In this document: piece by piece, positions 39,240 to 47,762 of the stretch
Layout of the letters: each line of letters starts with the position of its first letter
Numbering within the stretch: the first letter of the stretch is position 1
From: Bacillus sp. IITD106
GTDB lineage: Bacteria; Bacillota; Bacilli; Bacillales; Bacillaceae_C
NCBI RefSeq assembly: GCF_019459225.1
Contig: NZ_JAIAZY010000013.1
Location: 1 to 64,000 of the forward strand
DNA: 64,000 nucleotides
Direction: 5' to 3'
Position numbers and translations under genes: made by a program
Notes under the pieces: model-generated
The model's input: only the letters and a program-made list of their open reading frames with translations
Told to the model about the DNA's origin: nothing
The model's database searches: none

Positions 39240-41261
39240 ATGAAGAGATCATTAATTCCTGAAGATCTTTTTAAATTAAATATCATTAGTGATCCGCAAA
39301 TTTCTCCTGACGGGATGAATATTGTTTATGTTGAAACAAAAATGGACCCGATTACTAATTCATATTATAGCCGTATCTGGATTGTTCCCACATCTGGAAA
39401 GACGGAACCACGCCTTTTCACTTCTGGTCCTGGCCTTGATTATGCACCCCGTTGGTCTCCGGATGGAAAATGGCTAGCTTTCGTATCCACACGTCGTGGA
39501 CATTCTCAACTTTGGATTATGTCCAGTTCGGGTGGAGAGGCCGAGCTGCTTACTCATATTCCATACGTAGGGGGTATTCCTGTTTGGTCGCCGGACAGTC
39601 AAACGATTGCATGTGTCATACATGTAGGTCCTAAAGGCCCAGAAGAGAATCCCAGTACGCCGAGACAACGTTTTTCAAAAAATGTGCTTGTCATTGATCG
39701 CCTTGAGTATAAATTGGATACAACTGGTTATTTAGTAGGGAAACACTGGCACTTATTCACTATCACTGTTGTCGGTCCGGACCGCGGTAAGGCCCGGCAA
39801 CTCACGTTTGGAAATTATGATTACTCATCTCCGTCTTGGTCTCCCGATGGGCGATATATAGCAATCGCCGGCAACAAGACACCCGAACGTTTGGATCTAG
39901 CAGTGATCAATGATATTTGGCTAATTTCGGCGGAAGGGGGAGAGCCACGAAAGCTTACTCGCAGCCAGGGGCCTGCCGATCATCCAGCATGGTCTCCAGA
40001 CGGGCAAACGATTGCTTATGTTGGACATGACAGGGCAAATGGCGGTTATACGAACCCAGGCATTTGGATGGTACATGTAGCTGGAGGTGGGCCGTGGGAA
40101 TTAACTGCCGGTTTCCCCTACCCTATTGGTGATAAATCCATTGGGGACATCCGTGGTCATAAGGAACCTACGATCAGCTTAACGTGGTCTCCAGATGGCA
40201 ACAGTATATATACAGGCGTCAGTAAAGCAGGGGCCGTCCATCTTTGGCGCTTTTCCTTACAAGACAATCAGGCTATCCAAATGACCGATGGAAATATAGT
40301 CATCTACAATATTAACTTTACTCCTGACACTCTGCAGTTGGCAATGGCTATTACTACAACTACACTTCCTAATGATATTTGGATTGCTGACCTCGTTAAG
40401 AACAAGATTACAAACAATCGTCGTCTCACAAGAGTGAACGAGGATCTTTTAAGTCGTTTCGAGATTGTCGAGCCTATGCCTTTTATCTCGAGTTCAAAAA
40501 ATGGTCCAGAGGTCGAAGGGTGGATTCTGTATCCACCTAATAAGGTAACATCGGAAAATCAAATTCCGGCAATTCTAGAAATCCATGGTGGACCAATGGT
40601 CATGTATGGTTACGTCTTCTTCTTAGAGTTTCAGTTATTAGCTTCACACGGTTTTGCTGTAGTTTATACTAACCCACGCGGGAGCATGGGCTACGGTCAA
40701 GAGTTTGTCGCAGCCATCCGCGGAGATTGGGGAAATCTTGATTATGCGGATTTGATGGCTGCAATGGACAATGCTCTATCGATAGGAACACTTGACCCTA
40801 ACCGTCTTGGTGTTGCCGGTGGAAGCTACGGAGGATATATGACAAACTGGATCGTTACTCAAACCCAACGTTTTAAAGCTGCTGTTTCCATGAGAGGCAT
40901 CAGTAATCTGTATAGTTTCTTTGGCACGTCAGACGGCGGATTTTTACAGGCAGATAATTATGGTGGGCCGCCATGGGAGTTGCCTGAAGATTATATGGAG
41001 CAATCGCCAATCAAATACGTTGCCAATGTTCGAACCCCGCTCTTGATCATTCATAGCACTCACGATTTTCGGGTCCCTATTGAACAGGGAGAGCAATTTT
41101 ATACAGCCTTGAAATATCAAGGACGCAATGTGCGTATGCTCCGCTTTATTAACGATACTCATGAGCTATCACGTTCTGGAAATCCTTGGCATCGGGTGTT
41201 TCGATTGGAACATATTATTAGCTGGTTCCAGAAACATCTAAACCCTTCCCGAAATAATTGA
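39240..41261 (+). CDS. S9 family serine peptidase (acylaminoacyl-peptidase type)
   Basis: A 673-residue prolyl-oligopeptidase-family enzyme, probably cytoplasmic since no signal peptide is seen. The N-terminal half is a WD40-like beta propeller with repeated WSPDG motifs (for example RWSPDGKWLAF, SWSPDGRYIAI, AWSPDGQTIAY). The C-terminal alpha/beta hydrolase has the nucleophile Ser near residue 529 in GGSYGGYM, Asp near 608 in THDFRVP and His near 641 in NDTHELS. Such enzymes cut short peptides. The ATG follows AAGGATTG. It appears monocistronic. Confidence 0.92.
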   Translation: MKRSLIPEDLFKLNIISDPQISPDGMNIVYVETKMDPITNSYYSRIWIVPTSGKTEPRLFTSGPGLDYAPRWSPDGKWLAFVSTRRGHSQLWIMSSSGGEAELLTHIPYVGGIPVWSPDSQTIACVIHVGPKGPEENPSTPRQRFSKNVLVIDRLEYKLDTTGYLVGKHWHLFTITVVGPDRGKARQLTFGNYDYSSPSWSPDGRYIAIAGNKTPERLDLAVINDIWLISAEGGEPRKLTRSQGPADHPAWSPDGQTIAYVGHDRANGGYTNPGIWMVHVAGGGPWELTAGFPYPIGDKSIGDIRGHKEPTISLTWSPDGNSIYTGVSKAGAVHLWRFSLQDNQAIQMTDGNIVIYNINFTPDTLQLAMAITTTTLPNDIWIADLVKNKITNNRRLTRVNEDLLSRFEIVEPMPFISSSKNGPEVEGWILYPPNKVTSENQIPAILEIHGGPMVMYGYVFFLEFQLLASHGFAVVYTNPRGSMGYGQEFVAAIRGDWGNLDYADLMAAMDNALSIGTLDPNRLGVAGGSYGGYMTNWIVTQTQRFKAAVSMRGISNLYSFFGTSDGGFLQADNYGGPPWELPEDYMEQSPIKYVANVRTPLLIIHSTHDFRVPIEQGEQFYTALKYQGRNVRMLRFINDTHELSRSGNPWHRVFRLEHIISWFQKHLNPSRNN

Positions 41262-41299
41262 CCATAACGTCCTACTATTCTTCTAATATTCATCTTTTA

Positions 41300-41809
41300 C
41301 TACGTAGGTAGAGTCATGTCTTGCTTAACTTTCTCTTGAAAATTCATAAAGCTATCCTTTCCAAACACGCTATGAGCTTTTCTTTCTAATTCATTTATTA
41401 TTCGGTCGTTCTCCATTAATGTCTCTCTTATCCGTTGTATCAATTTAAGAGCACTTGGTCCGCTTACACCCTTGGCTATACGTTCAAGAAGAACTTTTGC
41501 ATCAACGGAAAATTTAGGGACGAAGCTAAGACACATTACAATATTGAGCTGAAGTGCTGTGCTATATTCTTTTGTAAATGCACGACGGACCCCTCCTCGA
41601 ACACCTGCATAACCATATGAAATTTCAGATACCGCTCGATAAAAAAGGATCATTCCATCTGCATGGCTTGATTCCTTGTTTAACCGAAGTTCACTTACTA
41701 ACGATGTTAAACGCTTTACTACTTGATGCCCATATTCCATTGTTTTCCACCAATCCCAAAAACGTTCCTGCTCCTCCATACTTAATGTTAAAGGCAGTGT
41801 ATTTGGCAT
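41300..41809 (-). CDS. Unknown helical protein, paralogue of the upstream gene
   Basis: A 169-residue soluble, mostly helical protein of no family I recognise. It shares features with the preceding gene's product: similar length, a central SEISYGYAGVRGGVRR resembling ADVGYGFDSVQGTINR, and a C-terminal helix ending in HSVFGKDSF against QALFGPEWD. The ATG follows AAGGGGGAG by 4 nt. It is translated from the same operon, 15 nt after the upstream gene. Confidence 0.8.
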   Translation of the reverse strand: MPNTLPLTLSMEEQERFWDWWKTMEYGHQVVKRLTSLVSELRLNKESSHADGMILFYRAVSEISYGYAGVRGGVRRAFTKEYSTALQLNIVMCLSFVPKFSVDAKVLLERIAKGVSGPSALKLIQRIRETLMENDRIINELERKAHSVFGKDSFMNFQEKVKQDMTLPT

Positions 41810-41824
41810 TTTTCTCCCCCTTAA

Positions 41825-42325
41825 TTACAGCCGTGGAATTGCTTGTATATTCTCGATTTGCATTCGAATGATGTCCCATTCAGGTCCGAATAAAGCCTGA
41901 CCAAGTTTTATGGCTTCCTTGATTCTTTCTTCCATTTGATGATTTAAATAACGGCTTAACTCTACAAGATGATGAATATCAGGGCTTGCATTTTTAACAG
42001 CTAGCTCAAAATTAGGATGTAATTGTTGTGCACTAATTCCTAATGTATCCAGTTCGAACACAAGCAGCTCTTTTACTAATGAAATAGATTCACCTTGACG
42101 GATCCGATTAATCGTTCCTTGAACAGAATCAAATCCATAACCAACATCTGCCACGGATGCATGGTACGGATTAAGTCCAGGTGCAGCACGCAATGATGGG
42201 ATAGTTCGAAAACCCGTTGTGATAGAGCAAGATACTTCTTTAGCGGCCATCCCTTTTTCTAATGCAGCGTAGATGGCATCAAGATATTCATTTTGCCGAT
42301 TGTAGGTCACTTCTGAATCGTTCAT
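41825..42325 (-). CDS. Unknown helical protein, first gene of a paralogous pair
   Basis: A 166-residue protein without membrane segments or known motifs. The middle contains DVGYGFDSVQGTINRIRQGES and the C-terminal half is an amphipathic helix (HLVELSRYLNHQMEERIKEA). Similarity to the next gene suggests an old duplication. The ATG follows AGGGGGGCG. I give no function. The neighbours are an S9 peptidase and a PQQ-dehydrogenase-like gene on the other strand. Confidence 0.8.
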   Translation of the reverse strand: MNDSEVTYNRQNEYLDAIYAALEKGMAAKEVSCSITTGFRTIPSLRAAPGLNPYHASVADVGYGFDSVQGTINRIRQGESISLVKELLVFELDTLGISAQQLHPNFELAVKNASPDIHHLVELSRYLNHQMEERIKEAIKLGQALFGPEWDIIRMQIENIQAIPRL

Positions 42326-42588
42326 TTAATCGCCCCCTATACATATTTGCAAAAAACAAGGGTAAGTATCTCTACTTCTTATAATATATATAAGTTAACA
42401 TGACAAAGTGCCCTCACCTGCCAATTTATTTCTATACCCTATCTTCCCTTCAAAAGAGTTTGATTGGGTTAATACTCAGATCAATAATCGGATTAGGTTT
42501 TTCCTAGCATATCTTATAGATCTCATTCAAAAATGTTTTCAAAGAGTTGCCCTTTTAATTTCTACAATAGAAAGGAGTGTAATGTTAG

Positions 42589-44019
42589 TTGAAAAAAGTA
42601 AAGGTTCGTTTACGACCCATTGTAACAAAGATAAATTTACCCACTGTTTTGAAAACAACTATACTTCCGGGTGACTCAATTGAAAGCTTATTTATTGCCA
42701 CTCAAGTAGGAGAGATTTTTTTCATAAGAAATGGGGCCATAAGGACATTTTTAGATATTCGCTCGCGGATCATAAAACTAGGTACTTCTGAACAAGGTGT
42801 TTCTAGTGGTGGATATGATGAACGGGGATTGGTAGGACTTGCGTTTCATCCGGGATTCTATTACAACGGGCTGTTTTATCTTCATTATTCAGTAGTTGGA
42901 ACACAAGGTCCAAGTGCTCTTTCTGAACATTTTAAGCCTAACCCTTGTGAACCAAAAACTTTAAACCTAAGGTGGACAAATAGAGAAGCTAAATATGATC
43001 ATATCGATACTGTTGAAGAGTGGATTTTACAATCGAATGGTCAACCTCAAAAACGACGGACATTACTTAATGTAAGAAGACCATTTTTTAATCATAATGG
43101 CGTTAATAGCTTAAACTTTTCGCCTGAAACAGGAAAACTTGTATTAACAACAGGAGATGGTGGAGCAGGCTATGATCCCTTTAATTTAAGCCAGGACGAT
43201 ATGGAAATCGCCGGTAAAATAATTGAAATTGATGTAGATAAGAATACATTTATTAATAATCCACCTGTAGTCACACGTTTTAATGAACTTCCCGCACCTA
43301 TTCAGGAAACGCTCACGGTCATTGCCAAAGGGGTACGCAATATTCCGGGCATTTCATTTCAAAAGTATTATAATCAGTATATTAAATACGTGGGAAATGT
43401 CGGACAGGATTTGGTAGAGTCAATTTTTTCATTCGTTCACTATAAACCAATACCGGTTACTCAGCTTATTCAAGCTTCTATAAGAAACGCCGAACTTGAC
43501 CAAGAAGGATTTATTAACTTTGGCTGGCGTGGATGGGAAGGTGCTTTTCCTACTTCGACTATTAGGAACTGCCCTACAAATCCGAATGTCGATGAGAAAA
43601 CGATTGCTTATTACAACGAAGCAATCAAAACTTCAGTAAGGCGTCTTCAGCCTTTAACTAGTTATTTTCATAAAGATCCCCGAGCCGATAAGTTTGGAGG
43701 AACTGCACTTACAGGAGTGCAAGCCTATATGGGAACTGGAATCCCTGATTTAACAGGCAGCGTTGTATTTACCGATCTTGCCCGGGATAAAGAATCACAA
43801 CAGCCAGTTAGAGGAGTTTTAGCTTATACGAGGGTAAGGGCAGATTGTAAACTAAATGATTTTAGCGTCATTGAGACCGATTATAATTTTGGTCCCGGGT
43901 CAGCTTATTATGTTAATTTGGGAACGAATTTGAATCAAATTAAACTATATTTAGGTGTTTATGGTTCTATGAAAGTAACGGATTTAAACCAAGGAACTAT
44001 TTTTGAAGTTGTTTCATAA
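42589..44019 (+). CDS. PQQ-dependent sugar dehydrogenase-like beta-propeller protein
   Basis: A 476-residue protein of the glucose/sorbosone dehydrogenase (GSDH) six-bladed propeller family. Motifs: GLVGLAFHPGFYYNGLFYLHYS, the NHNG motif with His169 at the place of the catalytic base, LVLTTGDGGAGYDPFN, and later GFINFGWRGWEGAF. The start is TTG at 42589, 9-11 nt after AAAGGAGTG. No signal peptide is seen, unusual for a family often exported. Bacilli generally lack PQQ synthesis, so the cofactor and substrate are uncertain. Confidence 0.85.
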   Translation: MKKVKVRLRPIVTKINLPTVLKTTILPGDSIESLFIATQVGEIFFIRNGAIRTFLDIRSRIIKLGTSEQGVSSGGYDERGLVGLAFHPGFYYNGLFYLHYSVVGTQGPSALSEHFKPNPCEPKTLNLRWTNREAKYDHIDTVEEWILQSNGQPQKRRTLLNVRRPFFNHNGVNSLNFSPETGKLVLTTGDGGAGYDPFNLSQDDMEIAGKIIEIDVDKNTFINNPPVVTRFNELPAPIQETLTVIAKGVRNIPGISFQKYYNQYIKYVGNVGQDLVESIFSFVHYKPIPVTQLIQASIRNAELDQEGFINFGWRGWEGAFPTSTIRNCPTNPNVDEKTIAYYNEAIKTSVRRLQPLTSYFHKDPRADKFGGTALTGVQAYMGTGIPDLTGSVVFTDLARDKESQQPVRGVLAYTRVRADCKLNDFSVIETDYNFGPGSAYYVNLGTNLNQIKLYLGVYGSMKVTDLNQGTIFEVVS

Positions 44020-44094
44020 TTCATGAAAACAAATGGAAGGCATCTACAAAAAATATGTGCTTCTTTTTCGATTAAACTTAACAAATTATACGAT

Positions 44095-44126
44095 TAAAAA
44101 CACACGTTGAAAACGTGTGCTTTTTG
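44095..44126 (+). terminator. Terminator of the GSDH-like gene
   Basis: ACACACGTT pairs with AACGTGTG-type sequence (ACACACGTTGAAAACGTGTG), followed by CTTTTTGG, and preceded by AAAAA that could also serve the minus-strand gene. Confidence 0.8.
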
Positions 44127-44165
44127 GTTGTGGAAAAATTATTTTAAAATGAATTCTATATCTGG

Positions 44166-45050
44166 TTAATCTTCTTTTTTAATATTAACTTGACGTTCAT
44201 TCTCAGGCTCTGTATGGATTAATACTTCTGCATCAGGGAATTTGCGAATGATATCTTGTTCGATTTTGTCACATAACTCATGTGCTCTTTCAATGCTGTA
44301 GGATGATGGGACTACAAGATGAAAATCAATCCACTCACTGGGACCAGAGCGCCTTGTACGAAAATCATGAAATTCAATAAACTCTTTTTTATAGGAACGA
44401 ATAATTTTTTCTATTACTTCCTCTTCTTCTCGCGATAGACTTGCATCTAATAATGGCGGAAAAGATTCCTTCATTAATTTATTCGCCTCAAAAATGATAT
44501 AAATGGCTAAGGCAATGCCAATTATAGGATCTAAAAAGTGCCATCCAGTAACACTGACAAGTAATAAACTGCCTGCTACACCCAGTGAAGTGTACACATC
44601 TGTCAGTAAATGTAGAGCATTAGACTTCATTGCCATTGATTTTGTTTTTTCTGCTGTTTTACTAATAATTTTTGACACAAAGAAATTTACTACAGCACCA
44701 AATAGCATGACAAGAATCCCTAAGAAAGGTAATTTTATTGGTACAGGATTAATAAGTTTATGGACACATTCATAAATAATCCAAATTCCTGCTACAAAAA
44801 TTAACATGGTTTCAATTGTTCCAGAAAGATTCTCAACTTTTCCATGCCCATATCGGTGAATTTTGTCAGCAGGTTTGTTTGAAATTCTAACAGAGAAAAA
44901 TGCGATAAAGGAAGCCACTAAATCTAAAGCAGAATGAATCGCTTCTGATAAAATTGCTACGGACCCTGTAAATAAACCTACAATTACTTTTAAAATCACA
45001 ATAACAGAATTGCTGATGACTGATAGAAATGCTACTTTTGCGGAATTCAT
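44166..45050 (-). CDS. Cation diffusion facilitator (CDF) transporter
   Basis: A proton-coupled divalent-metal exporter of the membrane. The 294-residue protein has six membrane segments, with metal-site motifs HSALD in segment 2 and HLLTD in segment 5, and a C-terminal cytoplasmic metal-binding domain (residues 210-290, FHDFRTRRSGPSEWIDFHLVV, VLIHTEPEN). The H..D and H..D pattern suggests zinc or iron/manganese; the exact metal is not decided by sequence. The ATG follows GAGGTAATC. Confidence 0.92.
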   Translation of the reverse strand: MNSAKVAFLSVISNSVIVILKVIVGLFTGSVAILSEAIHSALDLVASFIAFFSVRISNKPADKIHRYGHGKVENLSGTIETMLIFVAGIWIIYECVHKLINPVPIKLPFLGILVMLFGAVVNFFVSKIISKTAEKTKSMAMKSNALHLLTDVYTSLGVAGSLLLVSVTGWHFLDPIIGIALAIYIIFEANKLMKESFPPLLDASLSREEEEVIEKIIRSYKKEFIEFHDFRTRRSGPSEWIDFHLVVPSSYSIERAHELCDKIEQDIIRKFPDAEVLIHTEPENERQVNIKKED

Positions 45051-45497
45051 TTTGATTACCTCGATATTTAGTGTTTGTTACCATGCTAACAAATACAAGT
45101 CGTGTGGGTCTACAGCAACCTTTTTAGTAGGCTCTATAATAGTATACCATTGTAAATATTGTTTCATAATGTCAACTTAGGTTGAATCTTCAACAGCAAA
45201 CATTTTCATTATCTTAAAACCTTTATGGCTTCCAATAAAAATCCCCTTTCATATATTTCCCCGCTTTTTCCCTATTGAAATAAACACATATATTATATAC
45301 TTAACTGCGTTTTACATAGCAAACCTTTTGGCGATTAAACTAAAACATATAACTAGCTTTGCAGCTACTGAAAACATGGTTAGTGGCCACTGCGATATGA
45401 TGTATACTAATGACTCTTTGATTCCGCTTTTCGATTAATTAGAGTTAAAAATCTATTAGACAAGTGAGGATTTTTCTATTATTTTGTTCGTTTGTCC

Positions 45498-45526
45498 AAC
45501 ACACCTTTATATAATTACATATCGTA
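45498..45526 (+). promoter_or_regulatory. Sigma-K-like promoter before the YjcZ-type genes
   Basis: AACA at 45498-45501, then 16 nt, then CATATCGTA at 45518-45526. This fits the mother-cell sigma-K pattern of AC and CATA-N3-TA. The rest of the 530-nt gap after the CDF gene shows no gene. Confidence 0.6.
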
Positions 45527-45582
45527 TTCTAAGGGGTTGTGTTTATCGCAATCCTATTTCTTTCAATGGAGGTGCTTGAATA

Positions 45583-45666
45583 ATGGGAACTTCATTTGCT
45601 TTGATTGTTGTATTGTTTATTTTGCTTATCATTGTAGGAACTGCCTTCGTAGGACACGGTTACTAA
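45583..45666 (+). CDS. YjcZ-type sporulation micropeptide 1
   Basis: A 27-residue peptide that is almost one membrane segment, MGTSFALIVVLFILLIIVG followed by TAFVGHGY. The FALIVVLFILLIIVG core is the hallmark of the YjcZ family of small sporulation peptides. AATGGAGGTGC lies 8 nt before the ATG. A sigma-K-like promoter lies 57 bp upstream. It probably inserts in a membrane of the mother cell or outer spore; its role is unknown. Confidence 0.85.
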   Translation: MGTSFALIVVLFILLIIVGTAFVGHGY

Positions 45667-45735
45667 TTCCTTTGGTGCTTCATTCCCATTGGTATTTGGA
45701 TGAAACTCTGAAATATTAAGGGAGGTGAATTTCAT

Positions 45736-45876
45736 ATGTCATGGGGATCTAGTAGTTATGGTGGTAGTTGTGGAGGTTATGGTTCCGGGTACTCAGGTGG
45801 AAACATGTCTTTTGTATTAATCGTTGTATTGTTCATTTTATTGATTATTGTAGGCACTTCTTTCATGAGTTACTAA
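45736..45876 (+). CDS. YjcZ-type sporulation micropeptide 2
   Basis: A 46-residue peptide with a Gly/Ser/Tyr-rich head (MSWGSSSYGGSCGGYGSGY) and the same hydrophobic tail FVLIVVLFILLIIVGTSF as micropeptide 1. GGGAGGTG lies before the ATG. It follows the first peptide by 69 nt and is likely co-transcribed. The glycine/tyrosine head is typical of spore-surface proteins. Confidence 0.87.
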   Translation: MSWGSSSYGGSCGGYGSGYSGGNMSFVLIVVLFILLIIVGTSFMSY

Positions 45877-45943
45877 TACGATGTCACAAGGGCAGATTAA
45901 CTTCTGCCCTTTCATTTACTCCAGACGGAAAGGAGTGAAAAAA

Positions 45944-46138
45944 ATGCATCCATTGATGAGATATCGAGGAGAGCCTGTTGAAGTTAGGGAGCATCATGGT
46001 AGAGTCTATAGAGGCGTGATAGACGGAGACCCACCACGTGGCGGAATTTTTATAGTATCTCCATTTAACAGAGTCTTCGTCCCTTTTTTTGCAATCGCCT
46101 TCGTTTTTTCATTCCGGCTAAGAAGACGAATATTTTAA
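45944..46138 (+). CDS. Small protein with a barrel-like basic domain and membrane tail
   Basis: A 64-residue protein. The first 35 residues (YRGEPVEVREHHGRVYRGVI, then DGDPPRGGIFIV) look like a small beta barrel of the Lsm/KOW type. Residues 43-57 are hydrophobic (FVPFFAIAFVFSF) and the end is RLRRRIF. The ATG at 45944 follows AAAGGAGTG. Placed 67 nt after the second YjcZ-type gene, it is probably in the same sporulation transcript. I do not know the family. Confidence 0.7.
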   Translation: MHPLMRYRGEPVEVREHHGRVYRGVIDGDPPRGGIFIVSPFNRVFVPFFAIAFVFSFRLRRRIF

Positions 46139-46189
46139 CCAATAATAAATGCTAATATCAGTGATATCCTACACGATTTAAATTTCAGT

Positions 46190-46230
46190 CCTTGTGGTTT
46201 AGTATCTTTAGTTCGATCTAAACCACAAGG
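46190..46230. terminator. Perfect 13-bp inverted repeat
   Basis: CCTTGTGGTTTAG at 46190-46202 and CTAAACCACAAGG at 46218-46230 pair perfectly around 15 nt. There is no T run on either side. It lies downstream of the small spore operon (plus) and of a possible small gene on the minus strand, so it may mark 3' ends of both. Confidence 0.5.
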
Positions 46231-46241
46231 AACCAAATCTA

Positions 46242-46355
46242 TTATGGCATAAGGGGATGCCATGTTAGCTTCACATAGTTTCCACTCCAGTCCACAAAAA
46301 TAGACTCTTTATCATTTGTATCCCAAAGTTCCATCAAAATGTCCCCCATCTTCAA
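46242..46355 (-). CDS. Possible 37-residue protein
   Basis: A minus-strand frame starting at TTG (46355), 7 nt after AAGGTGG, containing MGDILMELWDTNDKESIFVD and WSGNYVKLTWHPLMP and ending in TAA. Composition is protein-like, and a perfect 13-bp hairpin lies 12 nt past the stop. It may be a real small gene or a fragment of a larger one; I do not recognise it. Confidence 0.35.
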   Translation of the reverse strand: MKMGDILMELWDTNDKESIFVDWSGNYVKLTWHPLMP

Positions 46356-46379
46356 AATGGCACCACCTTGAATAGATAT

Positions 46380-46405
46380 AAAAAAAGAGAAGCATCAGCT
46401 TCCCT
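46380..46405 (-). terminator. minJ terminator
   Basis: On the minus strand GGGAAGC pairs with GCTTCTC around TGAT, followed by TTTTTTTATA. Confidence 0.75.
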
Positions 46406-46420
46406 AATAAATGTTTCACA

Positions 46421-47620
46421 CTAAACTGCTTTTCCCTCTTTACGAATTTCCCTTTTTTCAATAAACAATATCCCAAGTTCATGGTGGTCCCCTTCGTATA
46501 AAGCCCGCTGCACAAGACGAATCTCACCATTTTTATCGAAAACTTCAAGCTTGCAATAGGCACGATTTTTTAGCAAAGCTTGATATAAATCTTGTTTATT
46601 ATGTACCTTTATATTGTTGCATGTCTGGATAATCTCTCCAGTTCTTAAGCCCATTTTATCAGCAGGGGATTCTGGAAGTACATCCAATATCATGATGCCA
46701 CTATTCCTTGGAGTGAAATAATACACAGCTGAGCCTTCACGTACCCGGTGCATGAATACAATGAATATTCTTCCTAGAACTGCTAATATAGCAGCTATTG
46801 CAGGAATATAATCAGGCAATAAAAAACTTACCGAACTGATTACAGTAATAATGATTCCAAGAGTAAGAACTTGTTTTCCTAATCGTTTTACTACATTTTC
46901 AGGCAATGTCGTTTGAATTTGCTGTTGGAAGCCTAGTAAAAATGGAACTAAAATCAATGAATAACTATCTGTTCCAAAATGAATGACAGGCCACCATTCG
47001 AAAGGTGCACTGATTGGACCGACCGGTAAAAAAAGAAAGACCGGCAATAACCAGAGGCGCTTTGTTTGGAGAGCTCCAACTGTTAAGCCTCTTCTACTTT
47101 TTCGCAGTTTAGGAGATACGTCCCTTAGACCATTTTTTATCATGAGTATTCCTTCAGCAATGGTTAAGGTGCCAAGTAAAATAGCAGTCCCCATAAAGAA
47201 ACTGGAATCTATCGATTTAAAAGATTTTTCAAAATACGGAATGTCAATATTAAAATAGTTGGCGGCAAAAACAAATAGTAAAGCCAGTCCAATCGTAAGG
47301 GCTGGAGATAGCAATCTTGCATTCCCAACTAATCCGAACAATAATGTCACGATCGTAATCACTGCGATGACAGGTAGAGGAATGGTTAATCCAATTGAAA
47401 TAAATAGTAAAGATAAGAAGAGTCCAGCTATCAAACCTGCCGGAAGCAAGCTTCGGAGTTCATGAAATAGACGATTTACTCGTACATGAAAATCACGACG
47501 TTCCCTCTTGACCCGGAGATATCCAGCGGTCACCGCGAGTAGTATCGAGAAATATAAAATAGGATGAAGAAACAATCTGCCAATTCCTCTTAATAGTTCA
47601 AGCAACCATATTTCCGCCAT
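46421..47620 (-). CDS. minJ: MinJ, division-site topological protein
   Basis: MinJ bridges DivIVA and MinD so that the Min system is placed at poles and septa. The 399-residue protein has six to eight membrane segments up to about residue 290 and a C-terminal PDZ domain (IMILDVLPESPADKMGLRTG). Order with ctpB is as in B. subtilis. The ATG follows AAGGATG. Confidence 0.9.
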   Translation of the reverse strand: MAEIWLLELLRGIGRLFLHPILYFSILLAVTAGYLRVKRERRDFHVRVNRLFHELRSLLPAGLIAGLFLSLLFISIGLTIPLPVIAVITIVTLLFGLVGNARLLSPALTIGLALLFVFAANYFNIDIPYFEKSFKSIDSSFFMGTAILLGTLTIAEGILMIKNGLRDVSPKLRKSRRGLTVGALQTKRLWLLPVFLFLPVGPISAPFEWWPVIHFGTDSYSLILVPFLLGFQQQIQTTLPENVVKRLGKQVLTLGIIITVISSVSFLLPDYIPAIAAILAVLGRIFIVFMHRVREGSAVYYFTPRNSGIMILDVLPESPADKMGLRTGEIIQTCNNIKVHNKQDLYQALLKNRAYCKLEVFDKNGEIRLVQRALYEGDHHELGILFIEKREIRKEGKAV

Positions 47621-47716
47621 ACTGCCACATCCTTTTATCGGAAAAATACTTACCTACTATTCTATCAGAACTTTCGGGAAAAAAGGGGAAAAATTTTAGT
47701 GATGGAGAAGTAAATG

Positions 47717-47760
47717 AAAATAATCTCCCACCTTAGGGGGCCAAGGTAGGAGATTATTTA
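47717..47760 (-). terminator. ctpB terminator
   Basis: On the minus strand AATAATCTCCTACCTT pairs with AAGGTGGGAGATTATT, followed by TTCATTT. It lies 3 nt after the ctpB stop. Confidence 0.85.
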
Positions 47761-47762
47761 TT

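Noticed and set aside
42408-42674. An 88-codon frame before the GSDH-like gene, with ATG at 42582 near the ribosome binding site
   Set aside because: It overlaps the conserved GSDH-like start in another frame and has no recognisable motif; the family match is in the TTG frame.
45492-45719. A 75-codon plus-strand frame across the first YjcZ-type gene
   Set aside because: It is out of frame with the recognised FALIVVLFILLIIVG peptide and spans the promoter region.
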